This document shows, piece by piece, positions 40,489-50,406 of a DNA stretch of 64,000 bases; position 1 is the first letter of the stretch, and every line of letters begins with the position of its first letter. A program made the position numbers and the translations under genes. The notes beneath the pieces were generated by a model, which saw only the letters and a program-made list of their open reading frames with translations, made no database searches and had not been told where the DNA came from. The stretch comes from Rugamonas violacea (GTDB lineage: Bacteria; Pseudomonadota; Gammaproteobacteria; Burkholderiales; Burkholderiaceae_D): NCBI RefSeq assembly GCF_016461825.1, contig NZ_JAEMNU010000113.1, forward strand, positions 59,908 through 123,907, given 5' to 3'.

Positions 40489-41688
40489 CTAATCCTGCGG
40501 GCAGCGCACCAAACCGGCGCCGAAGTCGAACGGGTCCGAGCCGGCGACCATGTCGGCCGCGCTCGCCATCCCGGCCAGCTTGGACATCAGCTGGAAGCTG
40601 TTGAGCCGGCCCGCCGCGGTCAACTTCTGCGCCCACAACGCCGCCACGCCGGCCACGCAGGGGGTGGCCATGCTGGTGCCGCTCATCGCCCGCAGGCCGC
40701 CGCCGGCCGCCGCCGAAACGATGTTGACGCCCGGCGCGCTGACGTTGGCCCCGGTGTTGGAGAAGTTGGCGACAGCGAACTGGCTGCCTTGCTGCCCCAG
40801 CGCGCCGACCGACAGGAAGCCCAGCGACACCGCCGGCGGGCTCACCGTCACCTCGTATTCGGGGTCGACGGCGCGCTTGCTCTCGTTGCCGGCGGCGGCC
40901 ACCACGATGCTCGCCTGCGCGCTCAGCTCGTGGGCACTGATCAGCGCCGACAGGCTGTCGAACAGGCGGGTGTTGGCGCGGTAGCCCTCCAGCGCGCGCG
41001 CGGTGGCCAGGTCGGCCGGCATGCCGTCGGCGACCATCGCCGCGACGTAGCCGGGGAAGTCCATCCCCAGCGACATGGAGATGACGTTGGCGCCCTGGTC
41101 GACCGCCCACAAGATGGCCTTGACGATGTTGTCGCTCGACCCGCTGCCCTGGCTGTCGAGCACCTTGCCGATCAGCGCCTTCTTGACGCCGGGCGCCACG
41201 CCGATCGGCACGCCGTCGACCGGGCGGCCGAAGGCGATGCCGGCGCAGTGGGTGCCGTGGCCATGGCCGTCGCCGTTGCCCTCGCCGGTGAAGTCCATCT
41301 GCACCAGCTCGACGCCGATGAAGGCCGGATGGGCGGCGTCGATGCCGGTGTCGAGCACCGCCACGACAATGCCGTCGCCGTCGAACGGCGAGGTGTCGGC
41401 ACCGACCGCCAGCCGGCCCCAGGCGGCTTGGGCGTTGGCGCCGACCACGGCCTCGGACGACACCGGCGCGATCAAGCGCATCGGCATCACCGGCGCCACC
41501 GCCACGGTATCGGCCTGGGCCGCGATCTGGCGCACCTGCTTGCGCTCGACGTTGCTCACCTCGGCCGTCAGATTCCGCCCGGCCGGCCCCGCCGCCGCGA
41601 TGCCGGCCGCGCCGGCCAGCGGCGCGCCCCACAACTGGTCGCGCGTCGGCGACGCTTCCCTGCGCAAAACGATGAAATCGGATTTCAT
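40489..41688 (-). CDS. Subtilisin-family (S8) serine peptidase
   Basis: 399 residues from the ATG at 41688 (MKSDFIVLRREA), with CGGGAGAAC upstream. Catalytic triad: Asp in VVAVLDTGIDAAHP, His in GHGHGTHCAGIA and Ser in SGTSMATPCVAGVAALW; the oxyanion Asn is in AAAGNES. The N-terminal 95 or so residues look like a propeptide. No signal peptide is evident, so it may act inside the cell or leave by another route. It lies between the metallophore locus and the cobalamin operon, separated from the former by 143 bases with a 9-bp tandem repeat. Substrate unknown. Confidence 0.88.
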   Translation of the reverse strand: MKSDFIVLRREASPTRDQLWGAPLAGAAGIAAAGPAGRNLTAEVSNVERKQVRQIAAQADTVAVAPVMPMRLIAPVSSEAVVGANAQAAWGRLAVGADTSPFDGDGIVVAVLDTGIDAAHPAFIGVELVQMDFTGEGNGDGHGHGTHCAGIAFGRPVDGVPIGVAPGVKKALIGKVLDSQGSGSSDNIVKAILWAVDQGANVISMSLGMDFPGYVAAMVADGMPADLATARALEGYRANTRLFDSLSALISAHELSAQASIVVAAAGNESKRAVDPEYEVTVSPPAVSLGFLSVGALGQQGSQFAVANFSNTGANVSAPGVNIVSAAAGGGLRAMSGTSMATPCVAGVAALWAQKLTAAGRLNSFQLMSKLAGMASAADMVAGSDPFDFGAGLVRCPQD

Positions 41689-41703
41689 TTTGTTCTCCCG
41701 TAA

Positions 41704-41739
41704 GATACACACGATACACACGATACACACGATACACAC
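41704..41739. repeat. 9-bp tandem repeat GATACACAC x4 upstream of the subtilase
   Basis: Four perfect units on the + strand end 16 bases before the subtilase start codon (on its 5' side), just ahead of the ribosome-binding site. Unit loss or gain would change the leader or promoter spacing. Confidence 0.95.
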
Positions 41740-41831
41740 GATGTGCTGGAAAAAGTCCGCTGTCAGAAAACTGACCGCACCATCCTACGCACCCGGAATC
41801 CACCGGCTTTGCGCCAGCGCAGACCGGCGCG

Positions 41832-42311
41832 CTAACGCAACATGTCGAGCTCGATATCGGTTTCCGGCAGCACCGGGGCGAAGTCGTGGCGCGTCGTCTT
41901 ATAGGCGAGCAAGCCGCGCTCGGCCAGGATGGCGCGGTAGATCGCCTCGACGCTGAACGGCGCGCCGCTGCGCCAGTCCGTCACCGTCACGCGCGGGTCC
42001 TGGTAGCTGAGCAGCACGCAGGGCAGCTGGCGCAGCCCCAGCAGCGCGGCGGCGGCGGCGCGGTGGTTGCCGTCCATGATGATGCCGGTCTCGCCGTGCA
42101 CCGGCAGCGGCCGGGTCCAGGCGCCGGCCGCCGCGATCATGCTGGCCAGCAGGCGCACCGCCTCGTGGTCGACCGCCTCGGAGGGGCGGAAGAATCCGAG
42201 CGGGCGGATCGCCACGCGGTAAGGCAGCGCGGCGCGCAGCATGGCCCAGTGGGCCTCGTCGCGGCGCGGCGGCGCGGCGCCGTCGAGGGCTTGGCAATTC
42301 CAGTTAAGCAT
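41832..42311 (-). CDS. ParB/sulfiredoxin-fold protein, SbnI-like
   Basis: 159 residues. The ParB-type core is visible: VRLLASMIAAAGAWTRPLPVHG, then IIMDGNHRAAAAALLGLRQLPCVLL, where DGNHR matches the D-G-x-H-R nucleotide-binding motif. SbnI of the staphyloferrin B locus has this fold and acts as a free-serine kinase making O-phosphoserine for SbnA. SbnA-, SbnB- and SbnH-like genes in the same locus support that role. It is 16 bases after the substrate-binding protein gene and is the last gene of the set. It lacks the longer C-terminal part of SbnI, so a regulatory role remains possible. Confidence 0.65.
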   Translation of the reverse strand: MLNWNCQALDGAAPPRRDEAHWAMLRAALPYRVAIRPLGFFRPSEAVDHEAVRLLASMIAAAGAWTRPLPVHGETGIIMDGNHRAAAAALLGLRQLPCVLLSYQDPRVTVTDWRSGAPFSVEAIYRAILAERGLLAYKTTRHDFAPVLPETDIELDMLR

Positions 42312-42327
42312 GGGGTCTCCTTCAAGG

Positions 42328-43308
42328 TCAGGGGCAGCGGGGAATCATCGTCGTGGCGATGGCGCGCACGTCGGCCGGCGCGAACACGGCCGGATGCAGC
42401 GCGTGCGCCGCCTCGCGCAGCACCACCTGGCGCGCCACCGGACCGTGCGACTCGATCCAGTGGTCCTTGACGTAGACCACGCGGCGGTTCTTCACCGCCT
42501 TCAGCCGCGCCCACAGCGGATTGCGCTCGAAGCGCCGGTTCGGCCCGTAGTCGTAGACGAAGATCAGGTCCGGGTCGGCCGCCAGCATCGCCTCCACGCT
42601 CATCTCGAAGGCGGTGTTGTCGGCCACGGCGGGGGTCGGGTTGGCGCCGGCCGCGTTGACCGCGCCGACGCCGTTGACGATGGCCGATGTCATGTGCTCG
42701 TTGTAGAAGGCCCAGGGCGCGTCGCCGCTCCCCCACAGAAACAGATAGGACGGCCGTTGCCGCCCGGCGGCGCGCGCCGCCAGCTCGCGCGAGGCGCCGC
42801 GGAAGTCGTCGTTGAGCCGCTGCGCCGCGGCCGGCTTGCCCAGCGCCTCGCCCAGCAGGCGGATCGAACGGTCGCTGTCGGCGTAGTTCTCCAGGTTCAG
42901 CGCCATGTAGGGCGCCACCTGCTCCAGCTTGGCCGCGTTGGCCTCGGTGTAGCGGCGGATCGCCACCACCAGGTCCGGCCGCGATTGCGCCAGCAGCTCC
43001 AGGTTCGGCGCCGCGCGCTGGCCCAGCTTGGCCGCGCTGGCCGTGCAGCCGAGCAGATACTCCGGCTCGCGGCCCTTGACCAGGAAGGTCGAGGCCACCG
43101 GCCGCAGGCCCAGCGCCAGCGCCGTGTCGGCGGCGAAGTAGGAAATCGCCGCCACCCGTTTGGCGTCGTCGCGCAGCAGCACCGGCTTGCCACGGTCGTC
43201 GGTCAATTTGTGCGGCGCGGCTTGGACGCCGGCCAGGGTCAGCAGGCCGGCGGCGGCCAATGCCCAGGCCCGTCCGCGCCGCAGCGCCTTGCGATACATC
43301 GTCTTCAT
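42328..43308 (-). CDS. FecB/FhuD-type iron-chelate ABC substrate-binding protein
   Basis: 326 residues from the ATG at 43308 (MKTMYRKALRRG), preferred over the ATG two codons earlier because AGGAG then sits 7 bases away. Signal peptide: arginine-rich start then WALAAAGLLTLAGVQA. The mature protein follows the periplasmic metal-chelate binding fold: RVAAISYFAADTALALGL, ELLAQSRPDLVVAIRR, QVAPYMALNLE and AADPDLIFVYDYG. It should capture a ferric chelate in the periplasm for the FecCD permeases encoded upstream. Confidence 0.85.
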   Translation of the reverse strand: MKTMYRKALRRGRAWALAAAGLLTLAGVQAAPHKLTDDRGKPVLLRDDAKRVAAISYFAADTALALGLRPVASTFLVKGREPEYLLGCTASAAKLGQRAAPNLELLAQSRPDLVVAIRRYTEANAAKLEQVAPYMALNLENYADSDRSIRLLGEALGKPAAAQRLNDDFRGASRELAARAAGRQRPSYLFLWGSGDAPWAFYNEHMTSAIVNGVGAVNAAGANPTPAVADNTAFEMSVEAMLAADPDLIFVYDYGPNRRFERNPLWARLKAVKNRRVVYVKDHWIESHGPVARQVVLREAAHALHPAVFAPADVRAIATTMIPRCP

Positions 43309-43318
43309 TCTCATCTCC

Positions 43319-43358
43319 TGTTTGTCCTGTCTATCCTGCTTGTCCTGTCTATCCTGCT
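43319..43358. repeat. 18-bp tandem repeat between the fecE-like and binding-protein genes
   Basis: On the + strand TGTCCTGTCTATCCTGCT occurs twice plus partial copies. On the coding strand this yields repeated CAGGA motifs, each a potential Shine-Dalgarno, and the stop of the ATPase gene is inside the first copy. Confidence 0.85.
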
Positions 43359-44158
43359 TGTCGGGCCGCCGCCGGGGCGCGCACGGCGGCCTCCGGGTGG
43401 CAGATGGGTGGTTGGTGGTCGCCGCGCGCGATCAGCGTGGCCTCCACCTGGAACACGCGGCGCAGCAGGCCGGCGTCGATGATCTCGGCCGGCGCGCCGC
43501 TGGCGGCGACTCTGCCGCCGTCCAGCACCACCGTGTGATGGGAAAAGCGCATCGCCTGGTTCAGGTCGTGCAGCGACATCAGCAAGGTCAGGCCGTGGCT
43601 GACGTTCAGCTCCTGCAGCAGCTGCAACACCTCCAACTGGTGGCGCAGGTCGAGATAACTGGTCGGCTCGTCGAGCAGCAAAATGTCGGCCTGCTGCGCC
43701 AGCGCCATGGCGATCCAGGCGCGCTGCCGCTCGCCGCCGGATAGCTCGGTCAACAAGCGGCCGGCCAACCCCGCCATATCGGTGGCCTTCAAGGCCCAGT
43801 CGACGGCGGCGCGGTCGGCCGCGCCCTCGCCCTGGAACAGCGCCAGGTGCGGGAAGCGGCCGTGGCGCACCATTTCGCGCACCGTCAGGCCCTCGGGCGG
43901 CAGGCCGCCCTGTGACAGGAAGGCCAGACGGCGCGCCAGGCGCTTGCGCGGCCAGCCGGCCAGCGCTCGACCGTCCAGCAGCGCCTCGCCGCGCTGCGGC
44001 TTCAGCAAGCCGGCCAGACCGCGCAGCAGCGTGCTTTTGCCGCAGCCGTTGGGGCCGATCAAGGTGGTGATGCGGCCCGGTTCCAGCGCCAGGGACAGGT
44101 CGCTGATGACGGCGCGCGCGCCGTAGCCCAGCGTCAGCTGCTTGCAAGAGAGTGTCAT
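43349..44158 (-). CDS. FecE-type iron-chelate ABC transporter ATPase
   Basis: 269 residues. Walker A GPNGCGKST (about 34-42), Q-loop FLSQGGLPPEGL, signature LSGGERQRAWIA (about 135-146), Walker B ILLLDEPTSYLD and switch His in SLHDLNQAM. Family-typical length. One base separates it from the permease stop. It powers import by the two FecCD-type permeases. Confidence 0.93.
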   Translation of the reverse strand: MTLSCKQLTLGYGARAVISDLSLALEPGRITTLIGPNGCGKSTLLRGLAGLLKPQRGEALLDGRALAGWPRKRLARRLAFLSQGGLPPEGLTVREMVRHGRFPHLALFQGEGAADRAAVDWALKATDMAGLAGRLLTELSGGERQRAWIAMALAQQADILLLDEPTSYLDLRHQLEVLQLLQELNVSHGLTLLMSLHDLNQAMRFSHHTVVLDGGRVAASGAPAEIIDAGLLRRVFQVEATLIARGDHQPPICHPEAAVRAPAAARQAG

Positions 44159-44159
44159 G

Positions 44160-45263
44160 TCAACTATTCCGGCGTTGCGCCATCAGGTACAGGAAGAAAG
44201 GGGCGCCCAACAAGGCGGTGACGGCGCCGACCGGCACTTCGTCGGGCACGATCAGCAGACGGCCAAGCAGATCGGCGGCCAGCGCCACGCCGGCGCCCAA
44301 CAGCAGCACCAGCGGCAGTTGCCGCCCCGGCGGGCCGCCGACCAGTTTCTTGGCCATGTGCGGCACCAGCAGGCCGAGGAAGCCGACCGGCCCGGTCACC
44401 GCCACCGCCGACGCGGCCAGCGAGGCCGCCAGCGCCACCAGGGCGAAGCGCCAAGCCTCGGCCGCCAGACCCAGGCTGCGGGCACCGTCGTCGCCCAAGG
44501 CCAGCACGCCCATCGGCCGCAGCACCAACGGCAGGGCCAGCGCGCCCAGCACACTCCATGGCAGCAGCGGATACAGGTGCTGCCAGTCCTTGCCGTACAG
44601 GCTGCCGGCCAGCCAGCTCAACACAAACTCGACCCGCGCCGAACCCCAGCCGGCCAGAATACCCATCGCCAGCGCCTGCAAGGTGGCGCCGACCGCCACA
44701 CCAAACAGCACCAGCCGGGCCGGCGCCGCGCCGCCGCGCCAGGACAAGCCATACACCAACAGCGCCGTGGCGATGCCGCCGCATTGCGCCACCGCCGGCA
44801 GCCAGGCCACCGGATAGGCGTCGAGCCGGCTGCTGTCGGCGGCACCGAGGAAGACGTTGAACAACAAGAACAGCATCACCGCCAAGGTCGCGCCGGAGGA
44901 GATGCCGAGCACGCCCGGGTCGGCCAGGGGATTGCGCAGGGCCGACTGCAGCAGCATGCCGCTGACCGCGAAATGCATGCCGACCACGATGGCCAGCACC
45001 ACGCGCGGCAACCGCAACTGCCACACGATGGTGGCGCCGCTGCCATTGCCGTCGCCGCTGCCGCTGCCGTTATTCAGCGCGCCGGACAAGGCCTGCCAGA
45101 CCGCGCCGGCCGACAGATCGGCCGCGCCCCAAAAGGTCGCGCAGAGCGCCAGCACCAGCACCGCCACGCCGGCCGCCAGCGACAGCCATAGCGCCCGCCC
45201 AGCGCGCGCCGCCGTCGGCGTATTGGCCGGCACTCCCGGCATTGCCGTCAGCGTCGCGCTCAT
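44160..45263 (-). CDS. FecCD-type iron-chelate ABC permease (second)
   Basis: 367 residues from the ATG at 45263 (MSATLTAMPGV), ATGA overlap with the first permease. About ten helices, with LRLPRVVLAIVVGMHFAVSGMLLQSALRNPLADPGVLGISSGA, cited here only for its start, matching the family core (positions about 82-125), and GPVGFLGLLVPHMAK near the end as the ATPase-contacting loop. A Gly/Asn/Ser-rich low-complexity stretch (about 65-77) is unusual. It pairs with the first permease as a heterodimer. Confidence 0.92.
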   Translation of the reverse strand: MSATLTAMPGVPANTPTAARAGRALWLSLAAGVAVLVLALCATFWGAADLSAGAVWQALSGALNNGSGSGDGNGSGATIVWQLRLPRVVLAIVVGMHFAVSGMLLQSALRNPLADPGVLGISSGATLAVMLFLLFNVFLGAADSSRLDAYPVAWLPAVAQCGGIATALLVYGLSWRGGAAPARLVLFGVAVGATLQALAMGILAGWGSARVEFVLSWLAGSLYGKDWQHLYPLLPWSVLGALALPLVLRPMGVLALGDDGARSLGLAAEAWRFALVALAASLAASAVAVTGPVGFLGLLVPHMAKKLVGGPPGRQLPLVLLLGAGVALAADLLGRLLIVPDEVPVGAVTALLGAPFFLYLMAQRRNS

Positions 45264-46381
45264 GCCGCCCTCCCCTTGCGCAGCACGCCGATCAACAGCG
45301 GCGCGGCGATCAGCGCGGTGACAAAGCCGGCCGGCAGCTCGCGCGGCGCGGCCACGCTGCGCGCCAGCAGATCGGCGACGCACACCAGGGCGGCGCCGCA
45401 GCCCGCCGCGCCCAGCAGCAGGCTGCGGTGGCCATTGCCCAGGCACAGGCGGGCGATATGCGGCGTGCACAGGCCGACAAAGCCGAACGGCCCGGCCACG
45501 GCCACGGCGGCGGCGGCCAGCGCCACCGCCGCCGCGCCGCAGGCCAGGCGCCAGCGCGTCAAATGCAGGCCGAGTCCATGGGCCGCCTCGTCGCCCAAGG
45601 CCATCACGTCGAGCGCCGGCGCGCACAGCCAGGCCAAGGCCATGCCGGCCGCCGCCCATGGCCACAACAGCTCGACGTGCTCCCAGCCCCGTCCGGCCAG
45701 GCCGCCGCTGAGCCAGAAGAACAGCGACGCCGCGTCCGGTCCCGACAACACCAGCAAGGTGGTGATGCCGGCGGTGGCGAAGGCCGTCACCGCCAATCCC
45801 GCCAGGGCCAGCTGGGTCGGCGCCAGGCGCTCGCGCCAGGCCAGCGCGAAAGCCAATCCGGCCGCCACCACACCGCCGGCGATGCCCAGCGGCGCATGCC
45901 ATTGCGGCGCCAGCGCCGGCCAGCAGGTTTGCGCCGCGACGATGGCGCAAGCCGCGCCGGCGGCCACGCCGGTCAGCGTCGGATCGGCCAGCGGGTTGCG
46001 CGTCATGCCCTGCATCAGCGCGCCCGACACCGCCATGCAGGCGCCGGCCAGCGCCCCCACCACCACGCGCGGCGCGCGCAGCGACCACACCACCTCGCCG
46101 GCCGTGTCGCCGGCAAAGTCGCTGGCAACGGCGCCGACCGCAGCGCCGGCATGTTGCAGCAGAACGGCCCAGACCTGCCCGACGCCGATATCGATGGCGC
46201 CCAGCAGCAGGCCGCCGACGGCCGCCGCCAGCAGTACGACCAGCGTCACGCCGGCGAAGGCTGGCGCGACCCAGCTGCTGCCGCCATCCGCCTTGCCGCC
46301 CGCGCCGATACCCGCGCTCGTGCCCGCGCTCATATCCGCGCTCATACCCCTACTCATACCCCTACTCATACCCGTGCTCAT
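45260..46381 (-). CDS. FecCD-type iron-chelate ABC permease (first), repeat-laden N-terminus
   Basis: 373 residues if read from the ATG at 46381, which overlaps the MATE stop as ATGA. The first 28 residues are tetrapeptide repeats (MSTG, MSRG, MSRG, MSAD, MSAG, TSAG, IGAG), giving five possible Met starts within 17 codons. About ten helices follow; LRAPRVVVGALAGACMAVSG, GMTRNPLADPTLTGVAAGA and AGPFGFVGLCTPHIAR are the family core and coupling loop. Works with the second permease, the ATPase and the binding protein. Confidence 0.9.
   Translation of the reverse strand: MSTGMSRGMSRGMSADMSAGTSAGIGAGGKADGGSSWVAPAFAGVTLVVLLAAAVGGLLLGAIDIGVGQVWAVLLQHAGAAVGAVASDFAGDTAGEVVWSLRAPRVVVGALAGACMAVSGALMQGMTRNPLADPTLTGVAAGAACAIVAAQTCWPALAPQWHAPLGIAGGVVAAGLAFALAWRERLAPTQLALAGLAVTAFATAGITTLLVLSGPDAASLFFWLSGGLAGRGWEHVELLWPWAAAGMALAWLCAPALDVMALGDEAAHGLGLHLTRWRLACGAAAVALAAAAVAVAGPFGFVGLCTPHIARLCLGNGHRSLLLGAAGCGAALVCVADLLARSVAAPRELPAGFVTALIAAPLLIGVLRKGRAA
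46320..46381. repeat. 12-bp tandem repeats over the start of the first FecCD permease
   Basis: Units of the type CTCATACCCCTA on the + strand repeat four to five times. They encode Met-Ser-x-Gly/Asp tetrapeptides, so each unit brings its own in-frame start codon. Confidence 0.85.
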
Positions 46382-47796
46382 GGCGCCAGCACCATCTTGC
46401 CCTCGCCGTCCCGCGCCAGGCGTTGGCGCATCAGGCGCTCGAAGCGCAGCAGCAGCTGGCCGGCGGTCGCCACCAACCCCAGCGTCAATCCGATCCACAC
46501 GCCGCCGGCGCCCCAGCCGAAATGCCGTCCCAACAGCCAGGCGGTGGGCAAACCCACACCCCAGTAGCCGATCAAGGTCATCCACAGCGAACTGCCGGTC
46601 TCGCCGGCGCCGCGCAAAATACCGATGCCGATGTTCTGCGCGCAGTCGAAGAACTGCAGCACGGCCGCGATGGTCAGCAGTTGCGCCGCCAGCGCCATGG
46701 CCTCGGCGCTGACACCGACGCCCTGCCCGAGGAACAGGCCGAGGATGGTTGTCGGCACGGCGCAATACACCACGCCGATCAGCGCCATGCAGGCCAGCCC
46801 CATCGCCAGCCCGGTGTGGCCGTAGCGGCGCGCGCTGTGCACGTCGCCCTGCGCCCATACCTTGCTGATGCTGATCGAAGCGGCGTGCGACAGGCCGACC
46901 GAGATCATGAAGACGATGTACACCAGCTGGTTCACCACCGTGTGCGCGGCCAGCGCGTCGGCGCTGACGGCGCCAACCAACAGCAACACCACGGCGAAGA
47001 ATCCGGCCTCCGAACCGTAGGTGGCGGCCACCGGCCAGCCCATCTTCCAGCAGCGCAGCAAGGCGCCCCTGTCGCTACGCCACCAGCGCAGCGACAGGCA
47101 GCGCGCCAGCAGCGGATCGCGCCGCACCACCAGCAGGAACACCGCCAGCGAACAGCCCTGCACCAGCGTGGACGACCAGGCAATGCCGGCCAAACCCAGC
47201 GCCGGCAGGCCGAAGGCGCCGTACATCAGCACCAGGTTCAGCCCCGCGCTGAGCGCCACCGAGCCGATGGTAATGGCCAGCAGCGGGCCGGGCCGGCGCA
47301 GGCCGACCGTGAAGTTGCGCACCACTTGGAACCACAGCAGCGGCAGGATGCCCGGCGCGGCGGCGGCCAGATAGGCGGTGGCCTTGGCCACGACCACCGC
47401 GTCCTGCCCCAGCCACAGCAGCAGCGGGCCGGCGCCCAGCATCAGGCCGCAGAACAGCAGGCCGGCCAGGGTGGCGATGGCGAAGCTGGCGCGCACCATG
47501 GCGCGGATCTCCGCCTCGGCCTCGCTGCCGGCGGCGGCAAGGCCGCCGGCGCCGGCGCGCGCGCTGGCCGCCGCGACCAGATTGCCGGTCGGCGTCACCA
47601 GCCCGACACCCATGGTGCGCAGCAGATTGAACACGGCCAGCGCCAGCCCGCCGGCGGCGATGTCCAGCGGACCGAGCAAGCCCATCATCAGAATGCCCAC
47701 GGTGGACAAGGCCACTTGGGCGAACTGGGTCAGGATCAGCGGCCCGGCCAGCGCGGCGATGTGGCCGCCATCCAGCCGCCATTGCGCCACTGTCAT
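46378..47796 (-). CDS. MATE-family exporter
   Basis: 472 residues from the ATG at 47796 (MTVAQWRLDGGHIAALAG), in an ATGA overlap with the SbnA-like gene. Twelve helices in two halves; PLILTQFAQVALSTVGILMMGLLGPLDIAAGGL is the N-terminal MATE motif (about 20-50) and GWPVAATYGSEAGFFAVVLLLVG the matching one in the second half. MATE proteins export small molecules in exchange for Na+ or H+. Inside this locus it is the natural candidate for releasing the metallophore. Confidence 0.9.
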   Translation of the reverse strand: MTVAQWRLDGGHIAALAGPLILTQFAQVALSTVGILMMGLLGPLDIAAGGLALAVFNLLRTMGVGLVTPTGNLVAAASARAGAGGLAAAGSEAEAEIRAMVRASFAIATLAGLLFCGLMLGAGPLLLWLGQDAVVVAKATAYLAAAAPGILPLLWFQVVRNFTVGLRRPGPLLAITIGSVALSAGLNLVLMYGAFGLPALGLAGIAWSSTLVQGCSLAVFLLVVRRDPLLARCLSLRWWRSDRGALLRCWKMGWPVAATYGSEAGFFAVVLLLVGAVSADALAAHTVVNQLVYIVFMISVGLSHAASISISKVWAQGDVHSARRYGHTGLAMGLACMALIGVVYCAVPTTILGLFLGQGVGVSAEAMALAAQLLTIAAVLQFFDCAQNIGIGILRGAGETGSSLWMTLIGYWGVGLPTAWLLGRHFGWGAGGVWIGLTLGLVATAGQLLLRFERLMRQRLARDGEGKMVLAP

Positions 47797-48827
47797 GGAT
47801 GCGCGACCATCTGCGCGATCAGCTGGTCCAGCTCCGGCCCGACGCTCAAGTCGATCAGGTCGCGCTCGGCCATCCATTCGTCGTTGAAGACCGTGTCGAG
47901 ATACTTCTCGCCGCCGTCGCAGATCAGCACGACGAAGGTGCTGCCCGGTGGCGCCGTCTCGATCCGTTTCAGCGCCTGGTAGACCACGCCGCCGCCCGAG
48001 CCGCCCACCAGCAGCGAGTACTTGCGCGCCAGGTAGCGCGCCGTGTTGAAGGCCTGTTTGTCGGACACCTTCAAACCCTCGTCGAGCAGCGCATAGTCGA
48101 CCAGCGCGCCGATCTCGGCGCCCTCCGGCGTGCCGGTGCCCGACTGGTAGTAGGGGCCGCCCGGGCCGCCGAAGGCGATCGAACCGACCGGCTCGACGCC
48201 GACCACGCGCATCTGCGGCAGCTTGGGCTTGAGCACGCGCGCCGTGCCGAACAGCGAACCGCCGGTGCCGACCGCGCCGATCAGGTGGGTGATGTCGTCG
48301 CCCAGCGCGTCCGTCAGCTCGTCGGCCACGTAGCGGTAGGCGTTGCCGTTGGCCGGATTGTTGTGCTGCTCGGTCCAGTAGGCGCCCTGCTCGGCGGCGA
48401 TCTTCTCCGCCAGCGCCTCGCGGTCGGCGGTGGCCAGATCGTCGCCGCCGTCCTCGTTGACGTAAATGAGCTCGGCGCCGAAGGCCTGCATGGCGCGGAT
48501 CTTGTCCTTGGCGGCGTGGTGGTCGACCACGGCGGTGAAGCGGTAGCCGCGTTCGGCCGCCAGCAGCGCCAGGCCCATGCCGGTGTTGCCCGAGGTCGAT
48601 TCGATGACCCAGCCGCCGGGTTTCAGCAGGCCCTGTTCCTCGGCCTCGTCGAGCATCTGCCGCGCCATGCGGATCTTGGCGCTGCCGGTCGGGTTCCATT
48701 GTTCCAGCTTGAGCAGGATGCGGCTGCCGAAGCGCGTGCGCAGCAGTTCCAGCAACGGCGTGTTGCCGATCAGGGCGGAGACGCTGGTGGCAACCGGCGC
48801 GGCGTGCTGCAGGGGATGACGGTCCAT
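47793..48827 (-). CDS. SbnA-like PLP enzyme (cysteine synthase family)
   Basis: 344 residues from the ATG at 48827 (MDRHPLQHAAP) with AAGGA 7 bases upstream. PLP Lys in NPTGSAKIR (about 48-56), substrate loop ESTSGNTGMG and phosphate-binding VGTGGSLFG are as in CysK/SbnA. The SbnA group condenses O-phospho-L-serine with L-glutamate to N-(2-amino-2-carboxyethyl)-glutamate (ACEGA), the precursor of L-2,3-diaminopropionate. The SbnB-like gene two genes upstream supports that over cysteine synthesis. PTGSAKIR rather than PTGSVKDR at the Lys is a useful subfamily mark. Confidence 0.82.
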   Translation of the reverse strand: MDRHPLQHAAPVATSVSALIGNTPLLELLRTRFGSRILLKLEQWNPTGSAKIRMARQMLDEAEEQGLLKPGGWVIESTSGNTGMGLALLAAERGYRFTAVVDHHAAKDKIRAMQAFGAELIYVNEDGGDDLATADREALAEKIAAEQGAYWTEQHNNPANGNAYRYVADELTDALGDDITHLIGAVGTGGSLFGTARVLKPKLPQMRVVGVEPVGSIAFGGPGGPYYQSGTGTPEGAEIGALVDYALLDEGLKVSDKQAFNTARYLARKYSLLVGGSGGGVVYQALKRIETAPPGSTFVVLICDGGEKYLDTVFNDEWMAERDLIDLSVGPELDQLIAQMVAHP

Positions 48828-48863
48828 ATCGAATTCCTTCAAAGAGTGAGATTGCGAGTGTGA

Positions 48864-50399
<1,536 letters not shown>

Positions 50400-50406
50400 C
50401 GCCGCC

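Noticed and set aside
41704..46381. Short direct repeats as a CRISPR array
   Set aside because: Units of 9-18 bases are contiguous without spacers, lie at gene junctions, and no cas genes are present.
47793..48827. Housekeeping cysteine synthase
   Set aside because: Position between SbnH-like and exporter genes and the variant PLP loop fit the SbnA group better.
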